Below are positions 19,874 through 29,393 of a stretch of DNA of 64,000 nt, one piece after another; the first letter of the stretch is position 1; each line of letters starts with the position of its first letter. The stretch is taken from positions 62,001 through 126,000 of the forward strand of contig CAVYTF010000006.1 in NCBI GenBank assembly GCA_963771435.1, written 5' to 3'. A model generated the notes under the pieces. That model was given only the letters and a program-made list of their open reading frames with translations. It did no database searches and had not been told where the DNA came from. The DNA comes from CAVYTF01 sp963771435 (GTDB lineage Bacteria > Bacteroidota > Bacteroidia > Chitinophagales > Chitinophagaceae). Position numbers and translations under genes: made by a program.

Positions 19874-20804
19874 TTACTGCTTACTATATAAGATCTGCAC
19901 TCCTTCTTTATTAATTGTTGTAACATAAGTATGATAAGCTATTCTAATTTTGTTGTAAATAATTTTCATCACATCTTCTATAACCCTTGCTGTGAACGCA
20001 TCCCTGCTCAACATAAAAATGGAAGGTCCGCTGCCACTAATGCCACCGCCAAGTGCTCCTGCTTCTTTGCAAGATCTTTTTTAGTTCCTCAAAACCGGGA
20101 ATAAGAATACTGCGCACCGGCTCAATGATCACATCTTCAAGCGAGCGGGCTATCAAATCATGATCATGCTTAAGAAAACCGGCAACAAGACCAGCAATAT
20201 TTCCCCACTGCTTAATTGCATCCTTTAAAAGCACCTGTTGCCTAAGAATTTGACGCGCATCTGCAGTGCGCACCTCAATTTGAGGGTGTATAATCGTAAC
20301 ATGCAAAGGGGGAGCATCTAAAGGAATTATATCAAGAGGGTGAATGGAGCGAATAAGCGTAACACCTCCATAGATACATGGCGCGACATTGTCTGCATGT
20401 TTGACCCCACTGGCAACTTTTTCTCCAAACATAGCAAAACGAACTATTTCCTCTTTGCTGAAACGCCCTTCCAGCAAATGATTGGCTGCAACCACCGCCC
20501 CTGCAGCACTTGCGGCGCTTGAACCAATGCCACTCCCCGGCATAATATTTTTAGTCGAAGTAAGGGTAAAGCCTTTTATATCTTTTGCTTCTCCAAGCAA
20601 TGCAAGTAATGCAACGCCGCTTACATTTTTCTCGACATCAGTTGGCAAATTATAAGCATCGTTATTTATAATGTGTACTCCTTCCTCATCACTAATTTCA
20701 AGTGTTAGCTCATCGCATGGTTCGTTTAATGCAAAGCCTAAAATGTCAAAACCGCAAACAATGTTTGCAACAGTTGCAGGGCTTTTTACTTTAATACTTT
20801 TCAT
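19874..20804 (-). CDS. thrB: Homoserine kinase, one frameshift
   Basis: GHMP-family kinase that phosphorylates homoserine. Starts MKSIKVKSPATVANIVCGFD and carries the ATP-binding motif MPGSGIGSSAASAAGA (near residue 90). The open frame stops at 20037 in QRSRSTWRWH, but the next frame reads EAGALGGGISGSGPSIFML, the conserved GHMP C-terminal motif, and runs to a TAA at 19874-19876 (ending VQILYSKQ). Removing one A in the AAA opposite 20065-20067 restores a protein of about 309 residues. It lies 8 bp after thrA. Confidence 0.93.
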
Positions 20805-20812
20805 GCTTTAAT

Positions 20813-23287
20813 TTATATTCCCGAAACCCTTATTATATCTGCAAAAACGCCGCTTGCAGTAACATCAGCACCTGCCCCAGCGCCTTTTACAACCAATGGT
20901 TGCTGGTAATAACGCTGCGTATAAAACAACACAATATTATCCTTGCCATATAAATGATAAAAATCAGAATCAGCAGGAATATGTTTTAAACCTACAGATG
21001 CTTTGAAACCTCTCTCATCTAAAGAAGATCTTTCAAACCTTGCAACAAACTTCAACTTACAATTTTTCTTCGCAGCTTCCTCATATAAACTTTTGAAATG
21101 CTGCTCCTGCTTTTTCATCTCTTTATAAAAATCGTCAACAGTTCCTTCAAAACAACTTTTGGGTAAAAAATAATTGTTTGCAATTTCGCTCATTTCAATC
21201 TTTTCACCTGCTTCACGTGCAAGTATCAATATCTTGCGCATCACATCTGTTCCGCCCAGATCAAGACGTGGGTCAGGTTCTGTATATCCTTCATCCTGCG
21301 CCTGTTTCACAATATCTGCAAAATCTTTTGTGCCGTCATAATTATTAAAAACAAAATTCAGCGTCCCTGATAAAACAGCCTCTATCTTATTTACTTTATC
21401 ACCACTTTTTCTCAGATCATTTAAAGTGCTTATTACAGGCAGGCCTGCACCTACATTGGTTTCAAAGAGAAACAGTGTATTATATTCACGTGAAAGTGAT
21501 TTTAAATGGCTGTATTTTTCATAAGAGGATGATGCAGCAATTTTATTGCAGGCAATTACTGAAACTGCTTTTGACAATAAAGCATCATAAACAGTAGCAA
21601 CAGCCTCATTCGCTGTAATGTCCACAAACACTGAATTGCGCAGGTTCTTTGTAATGATGGTTGAAGCAAATTCATTTAACTGCATTGCTTCTCCGTCATT
21701 TAATATTTCTTTCCAGTTGCCCAGGCTTATCTCGGTTCCATTTTCTGCTAAAAACATTTTTTTACTGTTGGCAATGCCTGTTATGCGCAACTGCAAATGA
21801 AGATGCTCTAATAAAAACTGTTGTTGTTGTTTTATCTGCGCCAGTAATTTACTCCCCACATTACCTGTACCGACTATAAACACATTCAACTGTTTGTAAG
21901 CAGTTTCAAAAAAAGCTTCATGCAACACATTCACTCCTTTTTTAACGTCAGCAGAAGCAATTACTGCAGAAATATTCCGTTCAGATGAACCTTGTGCTAT
22001 CGCTCTTATATTGATACCGTTTCTTCCAAGCGCGCTGAACATTTTTCCACTGATGCCGGGGTGGCTTTTCATTTTATCGCCAACTAATGCAATAATGGAA
22101 AGCTCTTTTTCCAGTATCAATGGCTCCACTTTTTCGTGCTTTATTTCCACTGCAAAAGCTGCATCGACAGCCAGCTTGGCCTTAGCAATGTCAGAAGCAT
22201 TTACTGCAACGCAAATCGAATGTTCCGAAGAACTCTGCGTTATTAGTATCACATTTATTTTTTCATTTGCCAAAGCCTCAAACAATCTTTTTGAAAAGCC
22301 GGGAATGCCAACCATACCGCTTCCTTCAAGGCTGAGCAATGCAACAGCGTTGATACTTGATATGCCGCTGATAATCCCTTCGCCTTCTATAATATTGCTT
22401 GATGTATGGCTTATACTCGTGCCCGCCTCTTCCGGTTCAAATGTGTTTTTTATCCAGGTGGGAATATTCTTGTGCATCACCGGCTGAATGGTGGGAGGAT
22501 AAATAACTTTTGCGCCGAAATGCGAAAGCTCCATAGCCTCACGGTAAGTAATATGTGCAATGGTTTTTGCATTCGGTACCCAGCGGGGGTCTGCCGTCAT
22601 CATGCCGGTAACATCGGTCCAGATCTCAAGCGACGTTGCATTAATGGCTGCCGCAAAAATAGCTGCCGTATAATCAGAGCCGCCCCGACCTAAAGTAGTG
22701 GTGTTGCCGTTTTCATCGCTGGCAATAAACCCCGGAACAATAAATAATTGCCTGGAAGATGCATGTATTGTTTCAGTTATCAGCCTGTTTGTTTCCTCAA
22801 GATTTACCTCTGCCGAACCAAAATTGCTGTTGGTTTTTATCAGCGCGCTGCTGTCCAGCCATTCGTGTTCAACGTTTATTGACTGCAGGTAGGCGGCAAC
22901 AATCTTTGAACTGAGCAATTCCCCAAAACTTGCCAGCCGGTCTTTTGTGCGCAGCGACAATTCTTTCAAATAAAAAATGCTGTCGCAGATATCTTCAAGC
23001 TGGTTAAAATGTAGCTTAACTAAACTTAGGCAACTGCTTTGATTTGCCACCGGCAGCAATGCCCTCGCTGCATCAAGATGCTTTTTTTCAAGCTCGTGGA
23101 GGATCGTCTTATATGATTCATCAGTTTTTTCTGCAAGCAAGCCCGCTTCTATCAGCAGGTCAGTTACACCTCCTAATGCTGACAGCACAACCACCTGCGC
23201 CTCATTGCCCGCGCGAATAATGCCCACCACCTTCCTTATATTTTCCGCATTTGCTACTGAAGAACCCCCGAATTTTAAAACCTTCAT
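20813..23287 (-). CDS. thrA: Bifunctional aspartokinase / homoserine dehydrogenase
   Basis: An 824-residue fusion catalysing the first and third steps of threonine synthesis. The N-terminal aspartokinase starts MKVLKFGGSSVANAENI and includes LGRGGSDYTAAIFA (near residue 220). Two ACT-type regulatory segments follow (about residues 315-460), where threonine feedback is expected. The homoserine dehydrogenase half has the nucleotide-binding VFIVGTGNVGSKLLAQI (near residue 470) and ends with GAGAGADVTASGVFADIIR. It heads the thrABC operon. I see no leader peptide rich in Thr or Ile codons upstream, so attenuation is not supported. Confidence 0.96.
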   Translation of the reverse strand: MKVLKFGGSSVANAENIRKVVGIIRAGNEAQVVVLSALGGVTDLLIEAGLLAEKTDESYKTILHELEKKHLDAARALLPVANQSSCLSLVKLHFNQLEDICDSIFYLKELSLRTKDRLASFGELLSSKIVAAYLQSINVEHEWLDSSALIKTNSNFGSAEVNLEETNRLITETIHASSRQLFIVPGFIASDENGNTTTLGRGGSDYTAAIFAAAINATSLEIWTDVTGMMTADPRWVPNAKTIAHITYREAMELSHFGAKVIYPPTIQPVMHKNIPTWIKNTFEPEEAGTSISHTSSNIIEGEGIISGISSINAVALLSLEGSGMVGIPGFSKRLFEALANEKINVILITQSSSEHSICVAVNASDIAKAKLAVDAAFAVEIKHEKVEPLILEKELSIIALVGDKMKSHPGISGKMFSALGRNGINIRAIAQGSSERNISAVIASADVKKGVNVLHEAFFETAYKQLNVFIVGTGNVGSKLLAQIKQQQQFLLEHLHLQLRITGIANSKKMFLAENGTEISLGNWKEILNDGEAMQLNEFASTIITKNLRNSVFVDITANEAVATVYDALLSKAVSVIACNKIAASSSYEKYSHLKSLSREYNTLFLFETNVGAGLPVISTLNDLRKSGDKVNKIEAVLSGTLNFVFNNYDGTKDFADIVKQAQDEGYTEPDPRLDLGGTDVMRKILILAREAGEKIEMSEIANNYFLPKSCFEGTVDDFYKEMKKQEQHFKSLYEEAAKKNCKLKFVARFERSSLDERGFKASVGLKHIPADSDFYHLYGKDNIVLFYTQRYYQQPLVVKGAGAGADVTASGVFADIIRVSGI

Positions 23288-23354
23288 GTTGCTGCCCGTT
23301 ATTATTTGCGCTGCAATTTAATGTGAAGCGATGAGTTGGAAGCGAGAAGTGTTG

Positions 23355-23398
23355 CAAAATAAAAAAAGGCAGGGTTTATCTCCTGCCATTTTTGTTTA
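23355..23398 (-). terminator. Terminator of the orphan gene at 23.5 kb
   Basis: GGCAGG (23368-23373) pairs with CCTGCC (23382-23387), and on the minus strand a run of seven T follows. It ends the gene whose stop is at 23472 and separates it from thrA. Confidence 0.8.
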
Positions 23399-23471
23399 AA
23401 CTTATAAAGATTAAAATGAGAATCAATAAAAAACCTGCAAGTCTTCCTCGATCCTTACAGGGTTTTTTTCA

Positions 23472-24098
23472 TTAATTACTCACTATCCTGTTTACCGGCG
23501 GCGCCCAAACAAGCGCTTCGTCGTCCAGGCCTTTGTAGGCTGCGGTAAACAAATAGGCTGTTGCGGGCGTAAGGCCTGTGATGGTGGCTTTGTGGCCGTT
23601 TACCGTTAGCTGTGTCCAGGTGTTCGGGTCTGTGTTGGTGCTGGTTGCGGGCGTAAAGGCAAACACCGTTCCGTGGTCGCCCGCGGGGCTATGTGTTACG
23701 CTTGCCAGCATGTCCCCGTTGTCGCCGTTGTTCACCTGCAGGTTTATAGGCTTTGGCTGTACGTGATGCTCCTTATGAGCCGCCAGCGCTATGCCGGTGG
23801 TCAGCAGCACGGGTAAATTGCCGGCGGCCTGTTGGTTAACTACAATTGCCACGGCAGAAAACAAAGGCAGCAGGTCAGCCCGTGCTATGTTTTTTTCTGC
23901 GGTGGCTACTTTGCCGCCTGTTTCCAGCGCGCCGAGGCTGTCGTGATAAGTGCTTTCCCCATTAATAAAATCGGTTAAAGTGGTGCCGGTGAAAACAATG
24001 GCCGGATTGCCTTTTAGGCCGGTTATGGCTTTTGAGGCCGCCAGGTCCAGCTCGCCATCTCCCAGCTCACCAAACCCTGTTAATACGCGTTCGATCAT
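23472..24098 (-). CDS. Orphan protein, helical N-terminus plus Fn3-like domain, next to array B
   Basis: A 208-residue protein without signal peptide. Residues 1-115 look like a helical bundle (alternating Ala/Leu-rich helices, for example VATAEKNIARADLLPLF and VAIVVNQQAAG). After a short linker (HVQPKPINLQV), residues 120-208 resemble a fibronectin type III or purple-phosphatase-like sandwich, with WTQLTVNG and the typical GLTPATAYLFTAAYKG strand-loop. Short proteins with this helical-plus-Fn3 layout occur in other Bacteroidota, but I know of no function. The gene is G+C-richer than its neighbours by eye, has its own terminator, and its start codon is 80 bp from repeat array B. It parallels the genes at 9.3 and 50.8 kb. 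Confidence 0.78.
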   Translation of the reverse strand: MIERVLTGFGELGDGELDLAASKAITGLKGNPAIVFTGTTLTDFINGESTYHDSLGALETGGKVATAEKNIARADLLPLFSAVAIVVNQQAAGNLPVLLTTGIALAAHKEHHVQPKPINLQVNNGDNGDMLASVTHSPAGDHGTVFAFTPATSTNTDPNTWTQLTVNGHKATITGLTPATAYLFTAAYKGLDDEALVWAPPVNRIVSN

Positions 24099-24177
24099 AG
24101 TTGTTGATTTTTAGTTTATGAATATTGTTTTATAAGAAAAAAGGTTGCAAAATGGCTGAAATAGACGTAAAACAGGG

Positions 24178-24388
24178 TTTTCGGTTCACCGAAAATGATT
24201 TTCGGTACACCGACAGGAGTTTTCGGTTCACCGGAAATGATTTTCGGTTCACCGGCAGCAGTTTTCGGTTCACCGGAAATAATTTTCGGTACACCGACAG
24301 GAGTTTTTGGTTCACCGGAAATGATTTTCGGTACCACGACAGAAGTTTTCGGTTCACCGAAAATGGTTTTCGGTACCACGAAAATGAC
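24178..24388. repeat. Tandem array B: ten 21-bp units with TTTCGGT-ACCGAAA dyad
   Basis: Units start at 24178, 24199, 24220, 24241, 24262, 24283, 24304, 24325, 24346 and 24368; all are 21 bp except the ninth, which has one extra A. Each begins TTTTCGGTTCACCGGAAA or a variant, so that TTTCGGT and ACCGAAA form an inverted repeat about a 2-base centre. Two alternating unit types are visible (GGTTCACCGGAAATGA and GGTACACCGACAGGAG). Frames stay open on both strands because the period is divisible by three. It lies directly 5' of the gene starting at 24098. Confidence 0.93.
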
Positions 24389-24607
24389 GGATAGTTTGCG
24401 AAGTGAGTACCCGCTTGCAGAAAAAATAGAAAATAGAATGGAAGAAAAAGAGAAGTTGAACCAGAGTTATGACTGCCTGCTGCCTGGTGTGAAAAAGAAA
24501 TGATATTGTGTGTTGCTTTCATGGTGATGATCTTTTGCTAAAGTAAGCGGATTATTTAACAAACAACAAAAAAGGGAAGTTTTTTAAAAAATATAATATT
24601 GGCAAAA

Positions 24608-24650
24608 TAAAAAAGCCCCTGCTGATTAAGCAAGGGCTTTTATTTAGGTT
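24608..24650 (-). terminator. Terminator of groESL
   Basis: AAAGCCCCTGC (24612-24622) pairs with GCAAGGGCTTT (24630-24640) around TGATTAA; T-rich on the minus strand. It lies just after the groEL stop. Confidence 0.8.
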
Positions 24651-24660
24651 GAATTTTATA

Positions 24661-26299
24661 TTAATAATCCATTCCCATTCCTCCGCCGCCGGGCATTTGT
24701 GGCATGGCAGCAGATTTAGGTTCAGGTTTGTCGGCAATAACTGCTTCAGTGGTCAGTAACATACCTGCAATAGAGGCTGCATTTTCCAAAGCTATGCGGC
24801 TCACTTTTGTTGGGTCAATTACTCCTGCCTGGAACAGGTTCTCATATACTTCAGTGCGTGCATTGAAGCCAAAATCGCCGGTGCCTTCTTTCACTTTCTG
24901 CACCACGATGGAACCATCGATACCTGCGTTTGCAGTAAGTATGCGAAGTGGTTCTTCCAAAGCGCGGCGAACAATGGCCATGCCTGTTTCTTCGTCAGCA
25001 ATTTGTCCTTTCACTTTTGCATGAAGGCTTTCGATGGCGCGGATATAAGCAACTCCACCACCGGGAACAATGCCTTCTTCAACAGCAGCGCGTGTTGCGT
25101 GAAGTGCATCATCAACACGGTCTTTCTTTTCTTTCATTTCCATTTCAGTAGCTGCGCCAATGTATAAAACTGCAACTCCACCGGCCAATTTAGCCAGGCG
25201 TTCCTGCAATTTTTCTTTATCATAATCAGAAGTAGTGTTTTCTACCTGCGCTTTAATTTGGTTTACGCGTGCAGTGATATCTTCTTTCTTCCCTTTGCCG
25301 CCAACAATTGTTGTGTTGTCTTTGTCAAGGGTTACAGAAGCTGCCTGGCCGAGATAAGTAAGGTCTGCGTTTTCCAATTTAAAGCCCTGTTCTTCGCTAA
25401 CAACAATGCCGGCTGTTAAAATGCTGATGTCGTGAGCATTTCTTTTCTGCGGTCGCCAAAGCCAGGAGCTTTTACAGCAGCAACTTTCATAGTGCCGCGT
25501 AATTTATTTACTACCAATGTTGCGAGCGCTTCGCCTTCAAGGTCTTCTGCAATGATGAGCAACGGCCGGCCACTCTGTGCAACTTTTTCAAGTATTGCAG
25601 AATGTCTTTCATGGCAGAAATCTTCTTATCATAAATTAAGATGTAAGGATTCTGCAATTCAGCTTCCATCTTTTCGCTGTTGGTAACGAAGTATGGAGAA
25701 ATATAACCGCGGTCGAATTGCATACCTTCTACCACATCAACTGTAGTATCCGTGCCTTTTGCTTCTTCAACGGTGATAACACCTTCTTTGCCAACTTTAG
25801 CAAAAGCTTCAGCAATCAGTTTGCCGATCGTTTCATCGTTGTTGGCAGAAATAGTAGCAACCTGCTGAATTTTTTCGCTGTCACTGCCAACTGTCTGGCT
25901 CTGAGCTTTTAAGTTTTCAACCACTAAAGCAACTGCTTTGTCAATGCCGCGTTTCAAATCCATCGGATTTGCACCAGCAGCAACCATTTTCAAACCTTCG
26001 CTGATGATGGTTTGAGCTAAAACAGTAGCGGTAGTAGTGCCATCACCTGCAATGTCTGCAGTTTTAGAAGCTACTTCTTTCACCATTTGAGCGCCCATAT
26101 TTTCAATTGAATCTTCCAATTCAATTTCTTTTGCAACAGTAACACCATCTTTAGTAACCTGCGGCGCGCCAAATTTTTTATCAATTACCACGTTACGGCC
26201 TTTTGGCCCGAGGGTAACTTTAACAGCGTTGGCAAGTGTGTCAACGCCTTTTTTCATTTTATTTCTTGCTTCGATGTCGAAGAAGATTTGTTTTGCCAT
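24661..26299 (-). CDS. groL: Chaperonin GroEL, two frameshifts
   Basis: The 60-kDa chaperonin subunit. From MAKQIFFDIEARNKMKKGVD the frame is intact through GDGTTTATVLAQTI to ISAMKDILQ, where a missing base near 25596 shifts the frame (adding one C gives ILPILEKVAQSGRPLL). A second missing base near 25431 lies in KEMLTDISILTAG (adding one G). The last part, from ENADLTYLGQAASVTLD to the GMGMDY end with its Gly/Met tail, is intact. The repaired protein is about 545 residues, the usual length. Both breaks are single-base deletions in an essential gene, so sequence error is far more likely than loss. It lies downstream of groES. Confidence 0.94.
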
Positions 26300-26380
26300 A
26301 AAATTTGTTTTGTAATTTAATGATTAGATGATTGACAATGTATTGTACCGGCACACTGTCTAATTGCCGGATGAATTAGT

Positions 26381-26663
26381 TTAAACAATCGCAAGAATAT
26401 CGCTTTCTCTCATAATGAGATATTCGCCGCCTTCAACCTGGATTTCAGTTCCGGCATATTTTCCATACAGAACGGTATCGCCGCTCTTTTACAGTTACAG
26501 GCTCGTCTTTTTTGCCAGGGCCGGCAGCTACTACAGTTCCACGCTGTGGTTTTTCTTTTGCAGTATCAGGTATAATAATGCCGCCTGCAGTTTTTTCTTC
26601 AGCCGGGGCTGGTTTCACAATTACCCTGTCATGAAGCGGGGTGATGTTTAATTTTGTGGACAT
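26381..26663 (-). CDS. groS: Co-chaperonin GroES, one frameshift
   Basis: The 10-kDa lid of the chaperonin. It reads MSTKLNITPLHDRVIVKP and TAGGIIIPDTAKEKPQ, the mobile-loop region. The frame then goes off at 26485 (VKERRYRS), whereas the neighbouring frame gives GDTVLYGKYAGTEIQ, VEGGEYLIMRESDILAIV and a TAA at 26381-26383. Removing one base gives a standard protein of about 93 residues. It precedes groEL. I find no clear TAnnTTTG element or CIRCE inverted repeat upstream, so the heat-shock control is not visible. Confidence 0.92.
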
Positions 26664-26889
26664 AATTGTATTTTTTTATTTAATAAAATATTGAATGAAC
26701 TATCGGTTTGCTATTACCATGCCACCCTGTTTTTAAAGACAAAATTGCATTTTTTGGAAAGTTTTGAAGACATTCCTGACAAATAAAGAGGAGGAATAAA
26801 AGAAGTTATTGTTCTATCAATGACAAAGTTTCATTTCAAAACATGGTTTTGAAACCTATCTTCGCCGCGCAAAAAAGTTCTTTATCTCG

Positions 26890-27828
26890 ATGATAAGCAG
26901 AAGAAATATAAGGGTTAAAGTGATGCAGACGCTCTATGCAAATGAAACTCTGGAAGTGCAGAAAGAGAAAAGTAGTTCTGTAAAAACTTTAAAAAAAGGC
27001 TTTGAAGACACTACAGAATTATTTATTTACCTGGTTTATTTTATTACCGAAGTAGCGCGTTATGCAGAAACCGACGCTTATCTTAAATCCTCAAAAAACC
27101 TTGTATCAGAAAGTGACCGCAATATTAATATTAAGATAACCGGCAATGAATTGGTATGGAAGATCTTTGAAAATGATTCTTTCAAAAACGCAGTTGCTGC
27201 TTATAAACCAAACTTGGTCATTAATAAAGATTTATTGAAAAGAATTTACAACGATTTGGTAAAGACGGAGACCTACAAAAACTACATTTCAGAGCAGAGC
27301 AGGGAAAAGAAGTTGGAAAAAGAAATGCTCGAATTTATTTTTACCAAATTAATGCTGCCGGACGAGGTCTTAATATCCCACCTTGAAGAAAACTTTGCCA
27401 ATTGGGATGATGATGCAGAAATGATGAACCAGCTTGTGCTCAATTTTCTGCAAAAGCCGCAATCTTATGACCTGAAAGATATGCTCGGGGATGAAAAATG
27501 GTCATTCGCCAAAAGCCTTCTTGAAACAACGATCGACAAGAAAGAGCATCTTTCTTCTTTTATTAAACCAAAATTGAAGAATTGGGATATGGAAAGGGTC
27601 GCAATGCTGGACATGATACTGATGCAACTGGGTGTCTGCGAATTTTTATACTTTGAAACAATTCCGCCAAAAGTAACCATCAACGAATACATTGATATCG
27701 CAAAAGAATACAGCACAGCCCAAAGCGGGCAGTTCATAAATGGTATTCTTGATGGCATTCATAAAGAATTGGTGGAGGAGAAAAAGATACGTAAAGTTGA
27801 TTTTAATAAAAAGGCTTCTAAAGATTAG
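26890..27828 (+). CDS. nusB: Transcription antitermination protein NusB, long Bacteroidota form
   Basis: RNA-binding antitermination factor acting with NusE on rRNA operons. The 312-residue protein starts MISRRNIRVKVMQTLYANE, the NusB opening, has a long helical insertion, and ends with the conserved NusB fold (LLETTIDKKEHL, RVAMLDMILMQLGVCEFL, PPKVTINEYIDIAKEYST, FINGILDGI). The extra N-terminal half is typical of Bacteroidota members, compared with about 140 residues in E. coli. It leads a run of same-strand genes, although the next has its own promoter element. Confidence 0.92.
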   Translation: MISRRNIRVKVMQTLYANETLEVQKEKSSSVKTLKKGFEDTTELFIYLVYFITEVARYAETDAYLKSSKNLVSESDRNINIKITGNELVWKIFENDSFKNAVAAYKPNLVINKDLLKRIYNDLVKTETYKNYISEQSREKKLEKEMLEFIFTKLMLPDEVLISHLEENFANWDDDAEMMNQLVLNFLQKPQSYDLKDMLGDEKWSFAKSLLETTIDKKEHLSSFIKPKLKNWDMERVAMLDMILMQLGVCEFLYFETIPPKVTINEYIDIAKEYSTAQSGQFINGILDGIHKELVEEKKIRKVDFNKKASKD

Positions 27829-27830
27829 CC

Positions 27831-27838
27831 TATTTTTG
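27831..27838 (+). promoter_or_regulatory. Bacteroidota -7 element TATTTTTG
   Basis: TAnnTTTG match 20 bp before the DUF1573 lipoprotein ATG. Confidence 0.5.
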
Positions 27839-27858
27839 CCGCCGGTAATTTTTTTATC

Positions 27859-28317
27859 ATGAAAAAAATATTTTTTTTATTTCTTTCCCTCAGTGCCATC
27901 CTGGCCGCATGTAATAATGCACAGGACAAAAATCCCGCTTCCTTCAATCCTGCCACGTTGCTTGACAACACAAAGGATCTTTCAAAATATACTACTATCA
28001 AATGGCTGGATTCTACCCTAAATTTTGGAACTGTAGTTAAGGGGGAGCCCGCAAAAGTCGTTTTCAGGTGCTTAAATACCGGTGATAAACCCCTATACCT
28101 TATTTACGTGAGGCCCGGCTGTGGCTGCACTGTGGTTGATTTTACCAAAGGAGCCATCATGCCCGGAAAGCAGGGGCAAGTGATGGCGCAGTACGATACC
28201 AACCGCGCCAGCGAGGGGGTACAGGAAGTGAACAAATCAATTGATGTAACCTGCAATGCAAAAAATGCTGTCCGCTACACGCTCAGGTTTACCGGGAAAG
28301 TGGTGCCGGCAAAATAA
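27859..28317 (+). CDS. DUF1573 lipoprotein
   Basis: A 152-residue lipoprotein with signal sequence and lipobox (ILAACNN, Cys at residue 18). The mature part is a beta-rich DUF1573 domain (about residues 50-150) with the family's FGTVVKGEPAKVVFRCLNTGDKPL opening and the paired cysteines in PGCGCTVVDF. This ASPM/Hydin-like fold is common in Bacteroidota envelope proteins; its role is not known. It sits between nusB and yajC, an arrangement common in the phylum. Confidence 0.85.
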   Translation: MKKIFFLFLSLSAILAACNNAQDKNPASFNPATLLDNTKDLSKYTTIKWLDSTLNFGTVVKGEPAKVVFRCLNTGDKPLYLIYVRPGCGCTVVDFTKGAIMPGKQGQVMAQYDTNRASEGVQEVNKSIDVTCNAKNAVRYTLRFTGKVVPAK

Positions 28318-28341
28318 TCTTCAAATAAAAAATAAAATACA

Positions 28342-28692
28342 ATGACAATGTTGAATGTAGTTTTCTTAATGCAACCTTCGGGTGGGCAAGGTGGCGCAGG
28401 TTGGGTTCAGCCCGCTATTATGGGCGCCATTATTTTGGTTTTTTGGTTATTTATGATCCGCCCGCAGGCAAAAAAAGCCAAAGAGCAGAAAAAATTTATA
28501 GAAAATATGGGCAAAGGCGACAAGATCGTAACCATCGCAGGCATTCATGGGACCATCAATAAAGTGAATGAAGACGGCACTTTGCAATTGGAAGTAAATC
28601 CCGGCACTTATCTAAAAATAGAAAAGTCTTCCATCAGCCAGGAATGGAGCGCGGCAGTAAACAAATCAACTGTGGTGGCCGACAAAAAATAA
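28342..28692 (+). CDS. yajC: Preprotein translocase subunit YajC
   Basis: Accessory subunit of the Sec holotranslocon. The 116-residue protein has a single membrane segment (about residues 25-43, AIMGAIILVFWLFMI) followed by RPQAKKAKEQKKF and the conserved MGKGDKIVTIAGIHGTI core. Starts 24 bp after the DUF1573 gene. Confidence 0.93.
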   Translation: MTMLNVVFLMQPSGGQGGAGWVQPAIMGAIILVFWLFMIRPQAKKAKEQKKFIENMGKGDKIVTIAGIHGTINKVNEDGTLQLEVNPGTYLKIEKSSISQEWSAAVNKSTVVADKK

Positions 28693-28742
28693 TTACCATC
28701 CATTAATTCAGAAAAGGAAATCATCTCGCAATGGTTTCCTTT

Positions 28743-28750
28743 TATTTTTG
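28743..28750 (+). promoter_or_regulatory. Bacteroidota -7 element TATTTTTG before coaE
   Basis: TAnnTTTG match 29 bp before the coaE ATG. Confidence 0.5.
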
Positions 28751-28779
28751 CCATTATTTCTCGCCTTATCATTCAAAAT

Positions 28780-29391
28780 ATGATCCTAAAAGTCGGCATA
28801 ACAGGGGGCATTGGCAGCGGGAAAACTACCGTTGCAAATATTTTCGCCACGCTTGGCATTCCTGTGTTCGATGCTGATGCCGCTGCCAAAAACATTATGA
28901 ATGAAGATGAGGATCTTCAAAAAAAAATCATCAAAGCTTTTGGAGAAGAAGCCTATAAAGACAAAAAATTAGACCGAAAATATCTCGCAGGCATCGTTTT
29001 TAATAATGCCGAAAAACTAAACCAACTAAATGCCCTCGTCCATCCTGCAACTATTGCGGCAGCTGAAAAATGGATGCGACAACAAACCACCCCTTACGCC
29101 ATAAAAGAGGCTGCGCTTATGTTTGAATCCGCCTCGGCAGCCAATATAGACTTTATGATCGGCGTATCTGCCCCCCAGCATTTGCGCATCAAAAGAGCAA
29201 TGGAACGTGATAATATTTCCCCTGACGAAGTGGCAAAACGGATGTCCAAACAAATTGATGAAGAAATAAAAATGCGCCTCTGCGACGCGGTAATTATTAA
29301 CGATGAGCAAACCCTAATCATCCCGCAGGTGATAAAACTTCACGAAAAACTCCTTGCTTTGGCAGCCTCAAAAGCAGCGGTTGCACATTAG
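28780..29391 (+). CDS. coaE: Dephospho-CoA kinase
   Basis: Final step of coenzyme A synthesis. The 203-residue protein has the P-loop GITGGIGSGKTTVANIF (residues 6-22), FDADAAAKNIM, the CoaE lid segment LNALVHPAT and the RMSKQIDEEIK region near the end. Length is normal. It converges with the RlmK-like gene two bases away. Confidence 0.94.
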   Translation: MILKVGITGGIGSGKTTVANIFATLGIPVFDADAAAKNIMNEDEDLQKKIIKAFGEEAYKDKKLDRKYLAGIVFNNAEKLNQLNALVHPATIAAAEKWMRQQTTPYAIKEAALMFESASAANIDFMIGVSAPQHLRIKRAMERDNISPDEVAKRMSKQIDEEIKMRLCDAVIINDEQTLIIPQVIKLHEKLLALAASKAAVAH

Positions 29392-29393
29392 GC

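Noticed and set aside
23288..23471. Threonine attenuator before thrA
   Set aside because: The only hairpin there points at the end of the 23.5-kb gene; no short leader frame with Thr or Ile codons was found.
26664..26889. CIRCE element before groES
   Set aside because: No inverted repeat resembling TTAGCACTC-N9-GAGTGCTAA is present.
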